This document shows positions 37,401 through 49,650 of a stretch of 58,105 nucleotides of DNA, piece after piece (within the stretch, counting starts at the first letter, position 1; the number at the start of each line of letters is the position of its first letter). The stretch is from the NCBI RefSeq assembly GCF_000090795.2, contig NW_003546400.1:30318-88422 (forward strand), given 5' to 3'. Position numbers and translations under genes: made by a program. The notes under the pieces were generated by a model. It ran no database searches and had not been told where the DNA came from. It saw only the letters and a program-made list of their open reading frames with translations. This DNA comes from Amphimedon queenslandica (lineage: Eukaryota > Porifera > Demospongiae > Haplosclerida > Niphatidae).

Positions 37401-40400
37401 CAAGTATGTATTGAGGATATTGTTTAGCGCCTTGGCTGGTTCAATGCTGGATCAAGCAAATGAAGATAATGTTATACTTTGGTATGAAGTTTACAGGGAT
37501 GTGGTGAGTAAAAATACTTTGTTTTATAATTTACTTTAATATATTATTATGGTATGATTTTTTGTTAGATGTCAATGTCTGCTGTGAAGGATTATTTGTA
37601 CAAGAATTTGAGTGAGCTGTCAGCTACACAACATAATATAATGCAGGCAACATTCCTGGTCATACAAGGAAGTCATGGATACGATGAAAAGGAATCATTT
37701 TTGAGTGCTGTTAAAATATTTAATGCTCTTTTTAGTACACATCTTACTGAAAGAATGGAAGTATGTGTATTTCATTTATATGCATGTATTTATATGCATG
37801 TCACTACTAAGTATAATAGTGATCCATTGGTCACTTGTGCTTTAATGTCTATGTTACTGTTCTTTTATAGATGAAAACTGAGGTGTCTCCAAGACTGAAA
37901 GACGTTGTTGAAGTCATTATTGAAGAGTTGACTGGATCTAGTGTTGAGGTTGCCTTACAAGATCAGAATACACAGCTCAGAAGGATATTAGAGGGCCTCT
38001 TCAACCACTACTTCTCAATGCATCTACCTGTTCATAATGCTAAGGACATTCAATGGTTCCTTGAGATGGTCAACAAGAATGCACACTGGAAAATAAAGAG
38101 CCTACCAGCGACAGGTAAAGTGAGCAGTGATGCTACTCTGTCTCTCTCAACTGAGGAGCCTGAGAATCTTGGTTGCATTTCAATGTCAGTTTATCATTAC
38201 TATCTAACAATAATATTGGATAAAGCTGATGTCAGTAATGTTGGTACCACATCTATGACTACATTAACACTTTATAAACCATGGGTAAGTCATAATATTT
38301 TGATGCGGCTGTACATGTACATGTACATGTAAATGTATGTAAGCTTAGATTTTGTATCAGAAATTATTTTACCGTGAAGAATTTGGCAGAAATTTTACTT
38401 AAAATTTGCTATGCATTGTAAAAATTTTACACAATGTATCTTATTGTTTATTTTTATGTAATAAGTTTATTTATGCATGTACAATGTAGGTACGTGAGAT
38501 AGTGGGTACAGTACTAGTGAATGATGCTCCAGCTTCAAGTACTCCTGGACCTTACATTCCAACATTTTATCAATCAACATCTGGCATCAAGTGCCCTACT
38601 CAAGCTAACGTATGCAGTTACCCTAAAATTATTATTTATGGTTATTATATTTTTTTATTATTCTTTAGAATAAATTAATGCAGCAGCCTTTAGCTCACTT
38701 GTACTTTTTGACTGTTCTTCGTCATTTGTTAAGCAATGATTTTGGCTTGACTGGTTTGGTTAGAGTAGCCAGTGCTATCTCAGAGGTAATACATTACGTT
38801 AATTTGTAGTTGTACTAACTGAATGTGTATATTTATAGAATCTTGAGGAGGATACAAAGACCCATGACAAAGTACTTCATAATATTGAGAAGCAAGCTGT
38901 TGTTCAAGCAGCCATTCAACAATTAGCAAAATGTTTGAATCCAAATAATCCAAGTGGTGTTGGAACTGTAAGTATTTTAATTTTAATTTGACATTTTAAT
39001 AGAGACGCTGATAGTGTAAAATACTTAACATTATGTAAATTTTGGAATATTTTAGGTTAAAAGGGATAGTCTACATGTACATATATGCATGTACTTTTGC
39101 TTTCTCCTTTTATACAGTGTAAATGGCTTTAATGAACTTTATCTTGCTAATTCATTTGTGCACTGTACATGTATGTACACTTTGAAGCATTCATGATAGA
39201 ACTTCACTCAAGTATTGTATTTTTGATCTTATGGTGTACGACTAGTTTGTAAAGTAACTATCCTATTTTCATTTGAAGATACATTTTATGCTATTTTCAT
39301 TTTTATTTACTTTTTATTATTTGTTTTTACCACAGGTTGCAACAATTATGAGTGATATTAATCATTTATTGGATGACGAGAGTTTAGGAGGTGGAAATAT
39401 CGGAGGACATGGCCTAGCACTCTCTCTTTGTCTATTGAAGGAGCTCTCTAGTTACAAAGCATTCACTGATCTACTGGGACCCAACTCATTTTGTAAAGAT
39501 TTCAATGTTCTAGTCCAATTGAGTACTAAAATAGAACTGCCTGAAGAAGAGCATCTCTTCCCATTTCTTGTGTCAGTAGGAAAGGGAAATGTACTCAAAG
39601 ACTTGTACGATCGTGTTGGACGAGCAATGATTACTGTTCATAATAGTGGAGGCCGTAAAGTAGCTCCTCTTACTTCAATAGCACAAGAATGGTTAGTCAT
39701 ATACATGTATATGTGAAAGGTTGTAACTTATAAGCCAAATTATGACATTACGTCATTGTGTTTTGGTGAACATTCATCAATTCATTATGATGATTTTGGC
39801 AGTGACCCCTATTTGTTTTTATCAATTTGTAATCACTAAATTTTAGGAGTCAGGGTCAAGTATCAATATCTCTTCCTGATGGTCATGAAGTGCAAGGAGA
39901 GAAGTCAAGTATTCTTAGAATGGTTTTGTGGTTGAATACTTATTACAAGTTCTATTGCCAGAAGGTTAGAATTAACTCATACTATTCATATTATAAAAAT
40001 GTTATAATCATTTATAATTAGAAAACTTCTACTGTATTGATTGACGTTATGAGTGATCAGTTATTGTATGCAGTTCAGCCAGCTCCTCTTAATAATTTAA
40101 TCTGTTGTTTCTTGGACCCTAATAAAATGATAAGAGAAGCGACACTGGATAGCGACTCATCATCTTATGATGATCCAATACATGCTTTCTTTAATCCAGA
40201 TACCAAAGATAACAGTAAGTTTCTGCATTGTATTTCTTCCTCCATTATTCTCTTTTTTCTACTTTGCTTAGGTCGTAGTGATATTTCACTGCGTCATGCC
40301 ATAGCTAATCTGATTGCTGTTGTGGTTGCTGCTCCAACTAGCAGCACTCACTTGTGGTATCACATGTTTGCATCTGATCAGCTCTCTCATACACATATTG

Positions 40401-43400
40401 CTGGATCCATGGTAATAGAATATTGCAAATGTACATGTATTACTTGTTTGATAATGTAATGTACATGTACATGTACATGTATGTGTAATGACTAATGACC
40501 ATGCAGGCCTGGTAATGACATTTTTGTGTTTTTTATTAGCTTGAGACTCCAGTTGGCCAGAATGGTTTATTTTATGATGCTGGAGTTCAGTTGACTCCTA
40601 ATGGTTTGTATGGACAGCAGAGTTATTTGAAACATGCTACAAGAGGTACTCTAAGCCTCCAGTCACTCTATCTTCTCTTGTGGGCTAATGCTGGCTCATT
40701 TTGTGTTGGACTGTTAACTGATTCATCAGCCGAAGATAAGATGAAAGGATCTGTGTTCCCTGAAGACCTGTCTATACGTAGTTTCTGCATGAAACAGTTG
40801 AAATCATTGTGGGCACATTTGTCTGATAGTATGGGGATATCTGTTGAAGAGAGATCTTTCTTAGTCAGCAGGTCAATGTGGAATCTACTAAAAGTAATTA
40901 AGTCACTGTAGAAATTTATTGTTTGATGAAATACATAATGTACACTGTATATTTTCATATTAGTTTGCTTGTGGTAATGGTAAAATGCTTGCTGGAAGGT
41001 TTCCTAATATAACTCCTCTCAATAATTATGAATCAACTTGGTACAATGATATATTTATGCCAGTTTGGAACACACTTAAAGATGAATACTGTACCTACTC
41101 TCATTTGAATGATCACGAGATATTTAAACACATCAAGTAAGATTTATTATAGATGTACATTATGGCTTGATGTTAATGCTACTATAGGGATCTGGAGTGT
41201 TATTATCCTTGCTTTACTAATGAATCAGCACTCCTTCAGTCTCTTCTCTCAAACACTAATATTGGTGATTATATTTCAAGCACTGAGCATCTACTAGCAC
41301 AGTTGGTTCTACAGAGGAATGTATTAGAGATGGGTGGGATGCTACTGACTGATCTTGTTGAATTGTACCAGTGGCTCCATCAAGAATTGGCTCATGTTGT
41401 TACTCAAAGTGATGCTGAAACCATCCCTGTATCACGTGCTGTGCGTGTACTAGCTAAAAGCTATTCACCTGAGGAAGGAGAGAGACTCCAGAACCTGTAT
41501 AAGCGACTAAGAGGTACATGTATATACAATACAAGATGATTTATTGCTACAAATTACATGTATATTTAATGTTGGTATTTAGTGAAAAAAATCCCGAAAT
41601 AGAATATGCAATTTATTATAATCTTAGCATGCTCAATGAAACATTGCACAAAATTGCCAATAGGAATTCCTCGTTTCGTGTCATTTGCCAATAAATACCC
41701 CATACCATAATGTTGAATAATCAATATTATTTTATGATCTTTTGTTATTAGATTGTTATAATCAGTATCAGGACATGAAAGGCAATAATGGTTCATGCTT
41801 GCAGGACACAACCCCTCTTTGTCACGTATTGTCTTATTCTACTGATGGTGTCAATGGACCTGATCTTCTTTATGTGATAATCAGTGACATTGTGAGTATT
41901 ATTGTTATACTTGTATATTGTTTTATTACAAACTATTATAGATCACAACACATAATAACTTCCTAATGAGGGCTGAGAGTATTGTTCGTTCTGATACCGA
42001 ATCATCTCTTGCACGTTATTTGCCAAAAGAACTTCCACGTGTTCATCCAACCGAATTCACAGATCAAAACTGTATTGTTGAAAAATCATCAAGGTATTAA
42101 TATTTTATGGACAAATTCATTGTGTTACTATCTTTCTTAGTCTTCATGGTCTTTCCGAGTTTGAACAGCTCATTGGCAGTCGTTCAACTCTTCCGTCACC
42201 ATTGTACAACTTAACTGGTTGCCATACATCCTTACCTTGCTGGCAGCCTAGCCTCATCAATCTCCAGCAACTCCAGGAGGATGTATTTTCCACTCATGTA
42301 GCTGGTAAACCATTGATCGGACCACCTCAGAGTCTTCGTGCTAACTTTGCTTTCAGAGATGCCTATCACACTAAAGAAAAGTAATTGTTCATGTTCGCAC
42401 ATTACATTTCCATTCATGTAAATGGGGTAAAATGAGAATATGATTATTAGTTTTAATGTTTCAAATTTATGTACTTGCATGTGCCTATACTTACAAAGGT
42501 ATAATCCTTCTAATTCTAAAGAATGTTAATAATGTATACATGTTGTTCTATTTTTAGTCTGTCTGCTATTGAAGCTGATTTAGAAACCATCACGTCAAAA
42601 CTGCTTGATGAATTCAAGGTAGTAATTTGTTATGAATAATATGAATGAATACATAATCTTTTGTTATTATTAGTGTCCAATGGATGAAAACACAATTAAA
42701 GTATTAGAGCATCAGTTCCACAATTCTCCTTATCACATCATTATGGAAACTGTCTCTGGACTGAGGGGTGTTGCTGGGCACTTAATTAAAGTAACTAATG
42801 ATTTTTAAATACTAATTTTATTTTGAATTCTTTTATAGAAATTAATGGGGATTAGTCAGAGTGACTTGGTGGAGCTTAATGATTATAGTGTTGCTGATTT
42901 CTTGTCTTCTGTTTTTGAAACTCGTGAGCCACTGAAGAGCATTACTGGTAGCAAGAAGAGTATATTTCACGAGATTGCTATTCATAAGTAAGAAAAGAGA
43001 GAGAGAACAGGGCACAAAAATTTAAATCATTTTATGTAGTTTAACTGTGAATCAGTTTGCTGCACTGGAGAATCTTCACTTGTGTCATCTTCACGATGCC
43101 CTCAGATGGTTTGTTGTGTGGGTCAGTCAAGGCTGGTATGAATTCTGCTCTCTGCCTTATGCTACAAAAATAAGACTCAGTCAACCTGATGTGGAAGCTC
43201 TCAATACACTCCCTGATCATTATACAGGTATTAGAAAATCAATGCACATGTACATTAACAGTGCCTAATATTGTATTGTAGAATCAATGGAACAGCTATT
43301 GAAACATTTGAGATCATTGGTTATGGTATTAAGCCACTTTGAATCAACATCTACTATAACTTCAATGGCACTCAAAGATGCACAAGTGAGCAATGCTCTA

Positions 43401-44751
43401 TATTTGTTTCTTTTTTATAATGATAATAAATTTTTTGAAGATGTCTATTGTTGATTTACTGTCACGCCTTGGTGAGTGTCGTGAGCAAGAGGATCTCTTA
43501 CAACTTATACCAGAAAGCATACTCCTCCAAAATTATGTTCATTTCCGTGTTGTTCTTAAAAAGTATGTGGTACCTTGTTTCCTTTATTTTATAAAATTGT
43601 CATAAATAAATAGGTTGATAACAGACCTTCAAAAGAAACTTTCAAGTGAAAGCCTCTCTATTGTACCACACAAAAAGAGCTGGGAAGATTTTGTTGATGA
43701 TCTTTGGAAGAATAATCTGACCCAATTCCGTCATGGAAACTTCTCTTATGCAGTAGTGTCAACTGCTGATCAGAAGAGGCGTGTATATTCTTTACGTAAC
43801 ATTGACAGAAATGATGAGGATCTTCTTAATGATTTAATGAATGCTGGGGTGTCTGAAACTAATCTCTTACCTGATACTGATGTAGATGAATCAAGCTCAC
43901 GTTCTCCATCTCTAAACTCAAGACTCTCGCAGCCATCAGTTGTTTATACTGGACGTGATGATGCTGACGATATGGAAAGTTCTATAGCTACATCACTATC
44001 AACTAACCAAGGTAAAAGAAAAAATGTAAAACATTAAGTGGTTCCTGCCAGTCATGCCCAGATGCACATGCATGTATACACTGTACATAATAAATGCTTT
44101 GCCAGAGTGAGCTTTGCCAATGATATGAAGTAAAACCTGTTCCTTTAATTATAAGTTGTCATACATGTAGATGTCTATGTGTGATAAAAAATCAAAATAA
44201 TTTGCATTTCATTGGTTATGATGTTGCATTATCTTAAGTCCACAATGAATTATTAAAGCAATTTTGTATAATTACTTTTATTTATACTTGCAGGCACAAC
44301 TCGAATAAAGAGGCTGTCACAGTCCTTTACTAGTGAAAAAGTTTGCGAATTCCTTGACGAGATTGGACTGAAAATGTATGTGCCTCAGTTTGAAGAATAT
44401 GGTATCACTGGTGAGGTATTACTTGGTGCTGAACAAGGAAAGGGATTGGAAGATCTTGGTGTCGATAATCCACTTCATCGTTTAAAAATTTGTGTTCTCT
44501 TCCGTCGTAAACTTGATGGGGTAAGCAAGATTGCTAAGAGGTATCCTGTTGAGGAAGTGGTCAGGTTCTTGCATTCAATAAAGATGAGTGAGCATGTTCA
44601 GAAATTTGAAGAAAACAACATTGACGGAGAGTTACTCATTGAAGCTACACATGATGCTCTAGCATGTCTTGGTGTTACTAAGCAGATACAACGTATAACT
44701 ATTATGACTAATTTTAAGAATTACATTTTGCCTCGTTCTACAACTTTGTAG
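18768..44751 (+). CDS. RNF213-like giant AAA+ ATPase, no RING seen, tandem SAM at C-terminus
   Basis: About 60 exons, roughly 5,500 aa by rough sum, close to human RNF213 (about 5,200 aa). The ATG at 18768 follows a 5' UTR acceptor. Order: an N-terminal region of unknown fold; a helical stalk including the 1.8-kb exon 23853-25617; AAA units with P-loops GHAG/DGKSH (split at 28034/28086), GETGVGKT (nt about 30286) and GPPGCSKT (about 32368); the RNF213-type FYDLFNQRF...RVHPGFQ...PFLNRFEKYSL unit (about 33770-33980); a long E3-shell-like and C-terminal region; two SAM domains (44294-44751). I scanned the joined exons downstream of the AAA core and found no C3HC4 RING and no RZ Cys/His cluster. 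RNF213 in mammals is a ubiquitin ligase against lipid droplets and intracellular microbes; here ligase function is open. Not every small exon border was verified. Confidence 0.85.
19990..20139. repeat. direct repeats in an RNF213-like intron
   Basis: A unit of about 48 bp (TGTACTGATAACAGCTCTTG... ending CACTATCCAATGGTG) at about 19990-20036 recurs with small changes at about 20092-20139. Between them, TATAGAGGTTGCTAGTGTAC is present twice in direct tandem. Intronic, no coding role. Confidence 0.6.
22302..22323. repeat. ACATGT hexamer repeat, representative intronic copy
   Basis: Tandem (ACATGT)n tract. Similar tracts of GTACATGTACATG occur in many introns of the RNF213-like gene, for example near 22715-22740, 28930-28945, 31070-31090, 33600-33620, 38310-38330 and 40460-40480. 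The hexamer is self-complementary, so each tract is also a palindrome. It is nearly absent from exons. Confidence 0.7.
26776..27572. repeat. near-perfect 800-bp palindrome in an RNF213-like intron
   Basis: Two arms of roughly 390 bp pair from AGAGTCAGAGACCATTATTC at 26776 to its inverted partner GGTCTCTGACTCT at 27572, centred near 27174. By eye the arms match at well over 85 percent, and the pairing runs almost to the centre (CATGATCATATTCGGAACC against GGTTATGATCA). Both arms give shadow frames (26885-27067, 27228-27416) that are not genes. It starts five bases after the 5' splice site and fills most of intron 26772-27694. Probably a fold-back or large MITE transposon. Confidence 0.8.
27932..28837 (+). 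other. AAA unit 1 of the RNF213-like protein
   Basis: Encodes ITLVYGHAG joined across a 51-bp intron to DGKSHFIKTRLRNRLP, giving a Walker A of the form GxxGxGKS. Downstream is LVLGYVEDPTTGESFRFPGGLSW, a segment I associate with the first AAA region of RNF213 proteins, then an acidic-helical stretch. I did not find a clear Walker B Asp-Glu pair in this unit, so whether it hydrolyses ATP is uncertain; human RNF213 has only some active units. Confidence 0.65.
30101..32280 (+). other. AAA unit with intact Walker A and B (RNF213-like)
   Basis: Walker A MPVIIEGETGVGKTALIEVL (nt about 30268-30326) and Walker B VTVFLDEINTASCLGLLKEI (about 31400-31460), followed by the sensor-like FIIGACNPHRGDSL (about 31672). 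These are the hallmarks of an ATPase-competent RNF213 AAA module. The Walker A and B parts are on separate exons, interrupted by introns with ACATGT tracts. Confidence 0.8.
32281..33060 (+). other. second ATPase-competent AAA unit (RNF213-like)
   Basis: Walker A LIIVGPPGCSKTLSFNL (nt about 32356) with Ser in place of the usual Gly before Lys-Thr, as in RNF213 proteins. Walker B is HCVVFMDEAGLPEESLESLK (about 32587), followed by VSFVAISNHMLDASKTNRAV as sensor and arginine-containing region. All lie in the 1.4-kb exon 31654-33060. Confidence 0.8.
33191..34303 (+). other. RNF213-type degenerate AAA unit
   Basis: Contains HTVIMSQTDELHESFYDLFNQRF, the CRVHPGFQCVVVVKASEV segment and PHPFLNRFEKYSL, a sequence pattern typical of RNF213 homologues. 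There is no P-loop Gly-Lys-Thr, so it is expected not to bind ATP productively. Its presence is the strongest single argument that this gene is RNF213-like and not another dynein-like AAA protein. Confidence 0.75.
35127..35488. mobile_element. hAT-like non-autonomous element in an intron
   Basis: Terminal inverted repeats CAGGGTTTCCCGCA at 35127 and TGTGGGAAACCCTG ending at 35488. CAGGG ends are typical of hAT elements. Flanking 8-mers match imperfectly, so a target-site duplication is weak. It sits in the intron 35091-35611 of the RNF213-like gene; the minus-strand frame inside it is not supported as a gene. Confidence 0.5.
44294..44751 (+). other. tandem SAM domains at the RNF213-like C-terminus
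   Basis: The last exon encodes two SAM-type five-helix domains. SAM1 has SEKVCEFLDEIGLKMYVPQF, then EEYGITGEVLL, then LEDLGVDNPLHRLKI. SAM2 has VEEVVRFLHSIKMSEHVQKF, then ENNIDGELLIEAT, then CLGVTKQIQRITIM. The exon joins in frame to 43615-44012, a Ser-rich acidic linker, through a donor at 44013 and a TTGCAG acceptor at 44293. SAM domains usually drive homotypic assembly or bind partners. I know of no SAM domain in vertebrate RNF213. Confidence 0.8.
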
Positions 44752-45995
<1,244 letters not shown>

Positions 45996-46361
45996 ACTTA
46001 AACAAAATTGTCTAAAATAATACTTTTTAATTTTGTATTACTAGTATTGTAACAATGTACTTGTATTATTGTGCACTGCATGAATCAACTATGATAACAT
46101 TGTATAGTGAACAAAAATTCAACAGTTTTGAGAGTATGATGATGAAGTTTATAGTGTGATGGTGAGACATTCAAATTCTGCATTGCAATGTTAGGTCTAG
46201 TCTAGTACTGCAATAAGTGCATGACATAGTGCTAGATTATAGCTGATTTTGGTTATTCATGATTGCTTGATAAAGTCTAGTGTGGGAAGTCTGGTGGACG
46301 GAAGTGTCCTAATAATAATTTGAAAAGAAAGTCGGGCGGGGCTCACTTTTGCAGCAAAAAA

Positions 46362-47183
46362 ATGCATCATCAAAGAGAGGAGAGAAAACTAGAGGAAAAA
46401 TTGTTGTCTTTCTCACAAAGCTACTCATCTCTTCCCCGAATCGTAACTGACAGAGCCAGTGATGTTTGCAGTCGTTGGAAACTTACATTCCCTTCTCCTA
46501 CTTATTACCTGCAAGTAAAAACTACAAAGAAAGAGAGAAAGCATCTTAAATATCCATCTATTAAAGGGCAGTATCATAATCATAAAACATCTCATGGCTA
46601 CACATGCACAATGGGAGGCCATTTAAATAAAGACTCTGACTATGTTTATGAAGGAGGTTTGAGTTCAAGAGTGACAGCAGGGAATAGCACAGCATCTCTA
46701 CCTCAGTTAAACCCACCTCCCAGGCAACAACCTTACAAAGTAACTCTTAAACCTCTGACACTGAATAAAAGAGCAGATAACAACATGACACAAATAGTAG
46801 ATTCACAGCTGAAACCTGACATTCTGTATGAGCAAATGCTAATTGAACAAAATTTACAGACACTAAAATTACCCGATCGTCGTTTCCCAATAATAGAAGG
46901 TGTAGGTGAACCATGTCCACCTATTAAGATGCCATTACATTCAGTATCTATTGATCAGTTTCCAAATGTCTGGAGAAAAGATATGTCTTTACACAGAAAA
47001 AAGGTCAGAAAAAGGAGAAAAGATTTGAATGCTTTTGATTGGTCTGTTCTTCATCAATCAACATCCCTTATTACAAAGAAGGGAAACATTCATTCAAGAA
47101 AATCTGAAAATGCAGTGCAGACTAGTTTCTCTCGTCTATTGGAGTCATCATCAGTTATGTTTTCTTATAAAAGAAAAATTTAA
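46362..47183 (+). CDS. unrecognised basic single-exon protein
   Basis: Intronless ORF of 273 aa from the ATG at 46362 (MHHQREERKLEEKLLSF). I do not recognise the family. It is Lys/Arg-rich, with a proline patch (LNPPPRQQPYKV), a motif LKLPDRRFPIIEGVGEPCPP, and basic clusters KKERKHLK and HRKKVRKRRKD that could be nuclear localisation signals. It has no signal peptide or membrane segment. It lies between the Rac gene and its divergent paralogue in the opposite orientation. Its length without stops and its codon use suggest it is real, but no homologue is known to me. Confidence 0.6.
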   Translation: MHHQREERKLEEKLLSFSQSYSSLPRIVTDRASDVCSRWKLTFPSPTYYLQVKTTKKERKHLKYPSIKGQYHNHKTSHGYTCTMGGHLNKDSDYVYEGGLSSRVTAGNSTASLPQLNPPPRQQPYKVTLKPLTLNKRADNNMTQIVDSQLKPDILYEQMLIEQNLQTLKLPDRRFPIIEGVGEPCPPIKMPLHSVSIDQFPNVWRKDMSLHRKKVRKRRKDLNAFDWSVLHQSTSLITKKGNIHSRKSENAVQTSFSRLLESSSVMFSYKRKI

Positions 47184-47273
47184 AAATTACTATAATTACT
47201 CAAATATGAATAGTAGATGTATCACAAACTGCACATTGTACAATGTATAAACAAAATTCAGTCAGTAATACTT

Positions 47274-47924
47274 TTACAAGACACCACATTTGGTGTTTTT
47301 CTTAGTTTGGTTTAAAACAGCTCTAATGGCTTCTTCAACGACATCATGTACTTGTCTCCCAGTGATTGAGGAACACTCAATATATTTTGCAGCATTAATA
47401 TCTTTTTGAAGTTCTAACCCTTCAATTATTGTTGTAGGAGTTTCACTTTCTTGAGCACTTTCCTTATCATCACGCAGATCTAGTTTGGTGCCAATCAGAA
47501 CAACTGGGACATCAGGAGAATAACTGGAAACCTCTGGATACCACTAATAATACATTTCGATTATGTCACTAAAATAATTATACCTTTCTCTTAACATCAT
47601 CATAAGACGAACGATCAACAAGAGAAAAACAAATTAAGAAAACATCAGCTTTAGAATAAGCAAGTAATCTCAATCTGTCATAATCTTCATTAGCTAAAAA
47701 ATTGAATCATATAATATTCTTATTAGTAACCTTTTATCAGTACTTTGAGTGTCCAATAGATCAATACAAGTTCGTTTATTATCAACCAACTCATCAACTG
47801 ACCGTGAAAGATTTTCAGGAGGATACTCGCCAGGAATAGAACCAGTAATGTAACGATAAAGGAAAGTAGTTTTTCCAACTCCTTCATTTCCAACTAAAAC
47901 TCCTGTAATATTTATTACACCCAT
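47274..47924 (-). CDS. atypical Rho-family GTPase with altered catalytic residues
   Basis: Minus-strand exons 47744-47924, 47584-47693 and 47274-47543 give 186 aa ending in a prenylation box CGVL. It is clearly Rho-like ([47 protein letters not shown]). The P-loop is GNEGVGKT, with Glu at the Rac Gly12 position. Switch I reads [10 protein letters not shown], losing Thr35 and Phe37. Switch II reads DTQTNED instead of DTAGQED, losing Gly60 and replacing Gln61 by Asn. Loss of Gln61 and Gly12 predicts little GTP hydrolysis, and loss of Thr35 predicts impaired effector/Mg switching. Both introns match those of the Rac gene at 45282 in place and phase. The switch II sequence depends on a GTACTG donor at 47743; the next best donor gives a stop. 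Confidence 0.85.
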
Positions 47925-49650
47925 AGTAGCTGAATAAAGGAAAAAAACTCAGATCACCTGAAAGCTAATACCAACTAAATTCAATGCTGCTATATAACAA
48001 AATTTAAACATTATATAAATGTATTTTTTGTCGTAGTAAAATCACTGATAAAGGTATTCATTAATAAAGTTATGCTTAAGCAAGGCAGCTACTTCTCCAT
48101 TTATTAGTCTCAGCAGGAGCCCATGAAAAAGAAAGGTAGTGATCTCAGTTGACTAGTAAAACAAACTTGCCATTTGCCAATCAAAATGGCAGTGAGCCAA
48201 TTAATTATGGCATGTGGGCAGAATCATAAAACTGTAGGGTGCTCTTTTTTCAAGAAATATATAATGTTTTATGAAAATGCAAACAATATGTCCGCAAATT
48301 ATAAATTATAACTTAAGGGTGTGTGTCAACACATACATGTACATGTGTGCATGATAGTACATGTAGATGTTTTTAATTTTACTGTTCTCTCAAACCCTGC
48401 TGGCCCTTTGTCAAATCAAGTACTTCAAAGAACAATTGTGTTAGCTAACAAATTATTCATAAATTATACTTTTGCCAAAAAGGAACAGAAAATTTATAGC
48501 TTTAAAAAAAGAGCACCCAATGGTATCAAGTATGAAATTCATAGCTTTTCCACTTGCCGCTCAGTGGTCTATAGTCTGTTTAGTAACAATACTGTATAAG
48601 TTTTTAGAGGGGACAATTCTGACAGATTTAGCAAATTCCATCAAAATACATAAAAATGAACAGGTTGGTATAAAATTTTGGGAATTTGTTCAGATTTGAC
48701 AACTGTTGGTAAAAATTTTTGCAAATCTTACCTTCTGCAACCATTTTTTCCTAGTGTACGTATCACACCTCTTATGCGGAATTTGATTCCATAAATCCAA
48801 TGAAAATGAAAATTAGCAAAATTTATCTCCATAAATAAAACTCCTATACAGTATTAGAATGGTACTGTATATGGTGGAATTGAAATTTGCGAATCGAAAA
48901 TAATATTAAAAGTAGCTTTGTGAAGTATAATTCCCTTCATAAAACCACTAATATGGCAATAAAAAAAATATTTTGCTATGATTCAAAATGCTAACATCAA
49001 CCAAATCCAAGCTTTAATTAGTGGCACTTGAATACACCATAATTATGAAGAAAAATTATTGTGCTCTTTAATCACTATTATTTTGCATCAACAATGATAT
49101 TCCTCCCCTTTTGTATATTAGGTTTTGTTCACATAAAGAAGACGGCAATGTAGAAGAGGAGTGGCTAAATAAAAACTAAACCCTAATTCGGATCCTGAAA
49201 AGTTTGTCCCACCTCTTCCGGTGCTGTCTTCTTTATGTGAATATGTACTACTGACCTTACAGTGGGTTCCAATATGTGGGGTAGTAGTCAAGTGAGAAAG
49301 ATATGTATAAGTAGTGTGCTTTGCAACCTGCCACGAAACTATAGGCTAAGAAATCGAAACACAAATAATCCAATGAGGGTATTTTAAAGCACTTACAGAC
49401 TCATCGAGTAAAAAATGGCTACTTCTAAAGTTTGTGTAAGTCTCAAATCAATTGAACAGGGAATACTGGGCAGAGAGATTAACTAGCTAGGACTGACTGA
49501 AGCTATTTAATATTTATTAAGGACAAAGAAGGAGTGGTCCAGAGGACTGTACTGGATTTCATTTACTCTTAATAATTTAATATCAAATAATGTCGATTAG
49601 GTTTGAATACTTTTTTATTTGTAACTATCATAAGATAATACAAAATTCTT
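47925..49650. other. gene-poor interval with repeats
   Basis: No supported gene in about 1.7 kb. The open frames at 48321-48699 are short and lack family resemblance or good splice context. AT-rich repeats such as TTGGTATAAAATTTTGGGAATTTG are present, and an inverted-repeat element lies at 49128-49241. The 3' end of the interval should hold the eIF3g 3' UTR (minus strand) and the 5' end the promoter of the Rho-like gene. Confidence 0.5.
49128..49241. mobile_element. short palindromic MITE-like element
   Basis: Inverted ends TTCACATAAAGAAGACGGCA and TGCTGTCTTCTTTATGTGAA pair with one mismatch over 20 bases. Inner sequence also pairs partly (AGAAGAGG with CCTCTTCC). About 114 bp, no coding capacity. 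No clear target duplication. Confidence 0.6.

Noticed and set aside
46320..46361. Upstream extension of the 46362 gene
   Set aside because: It would need a TTG start; the first ATG is at 46362.
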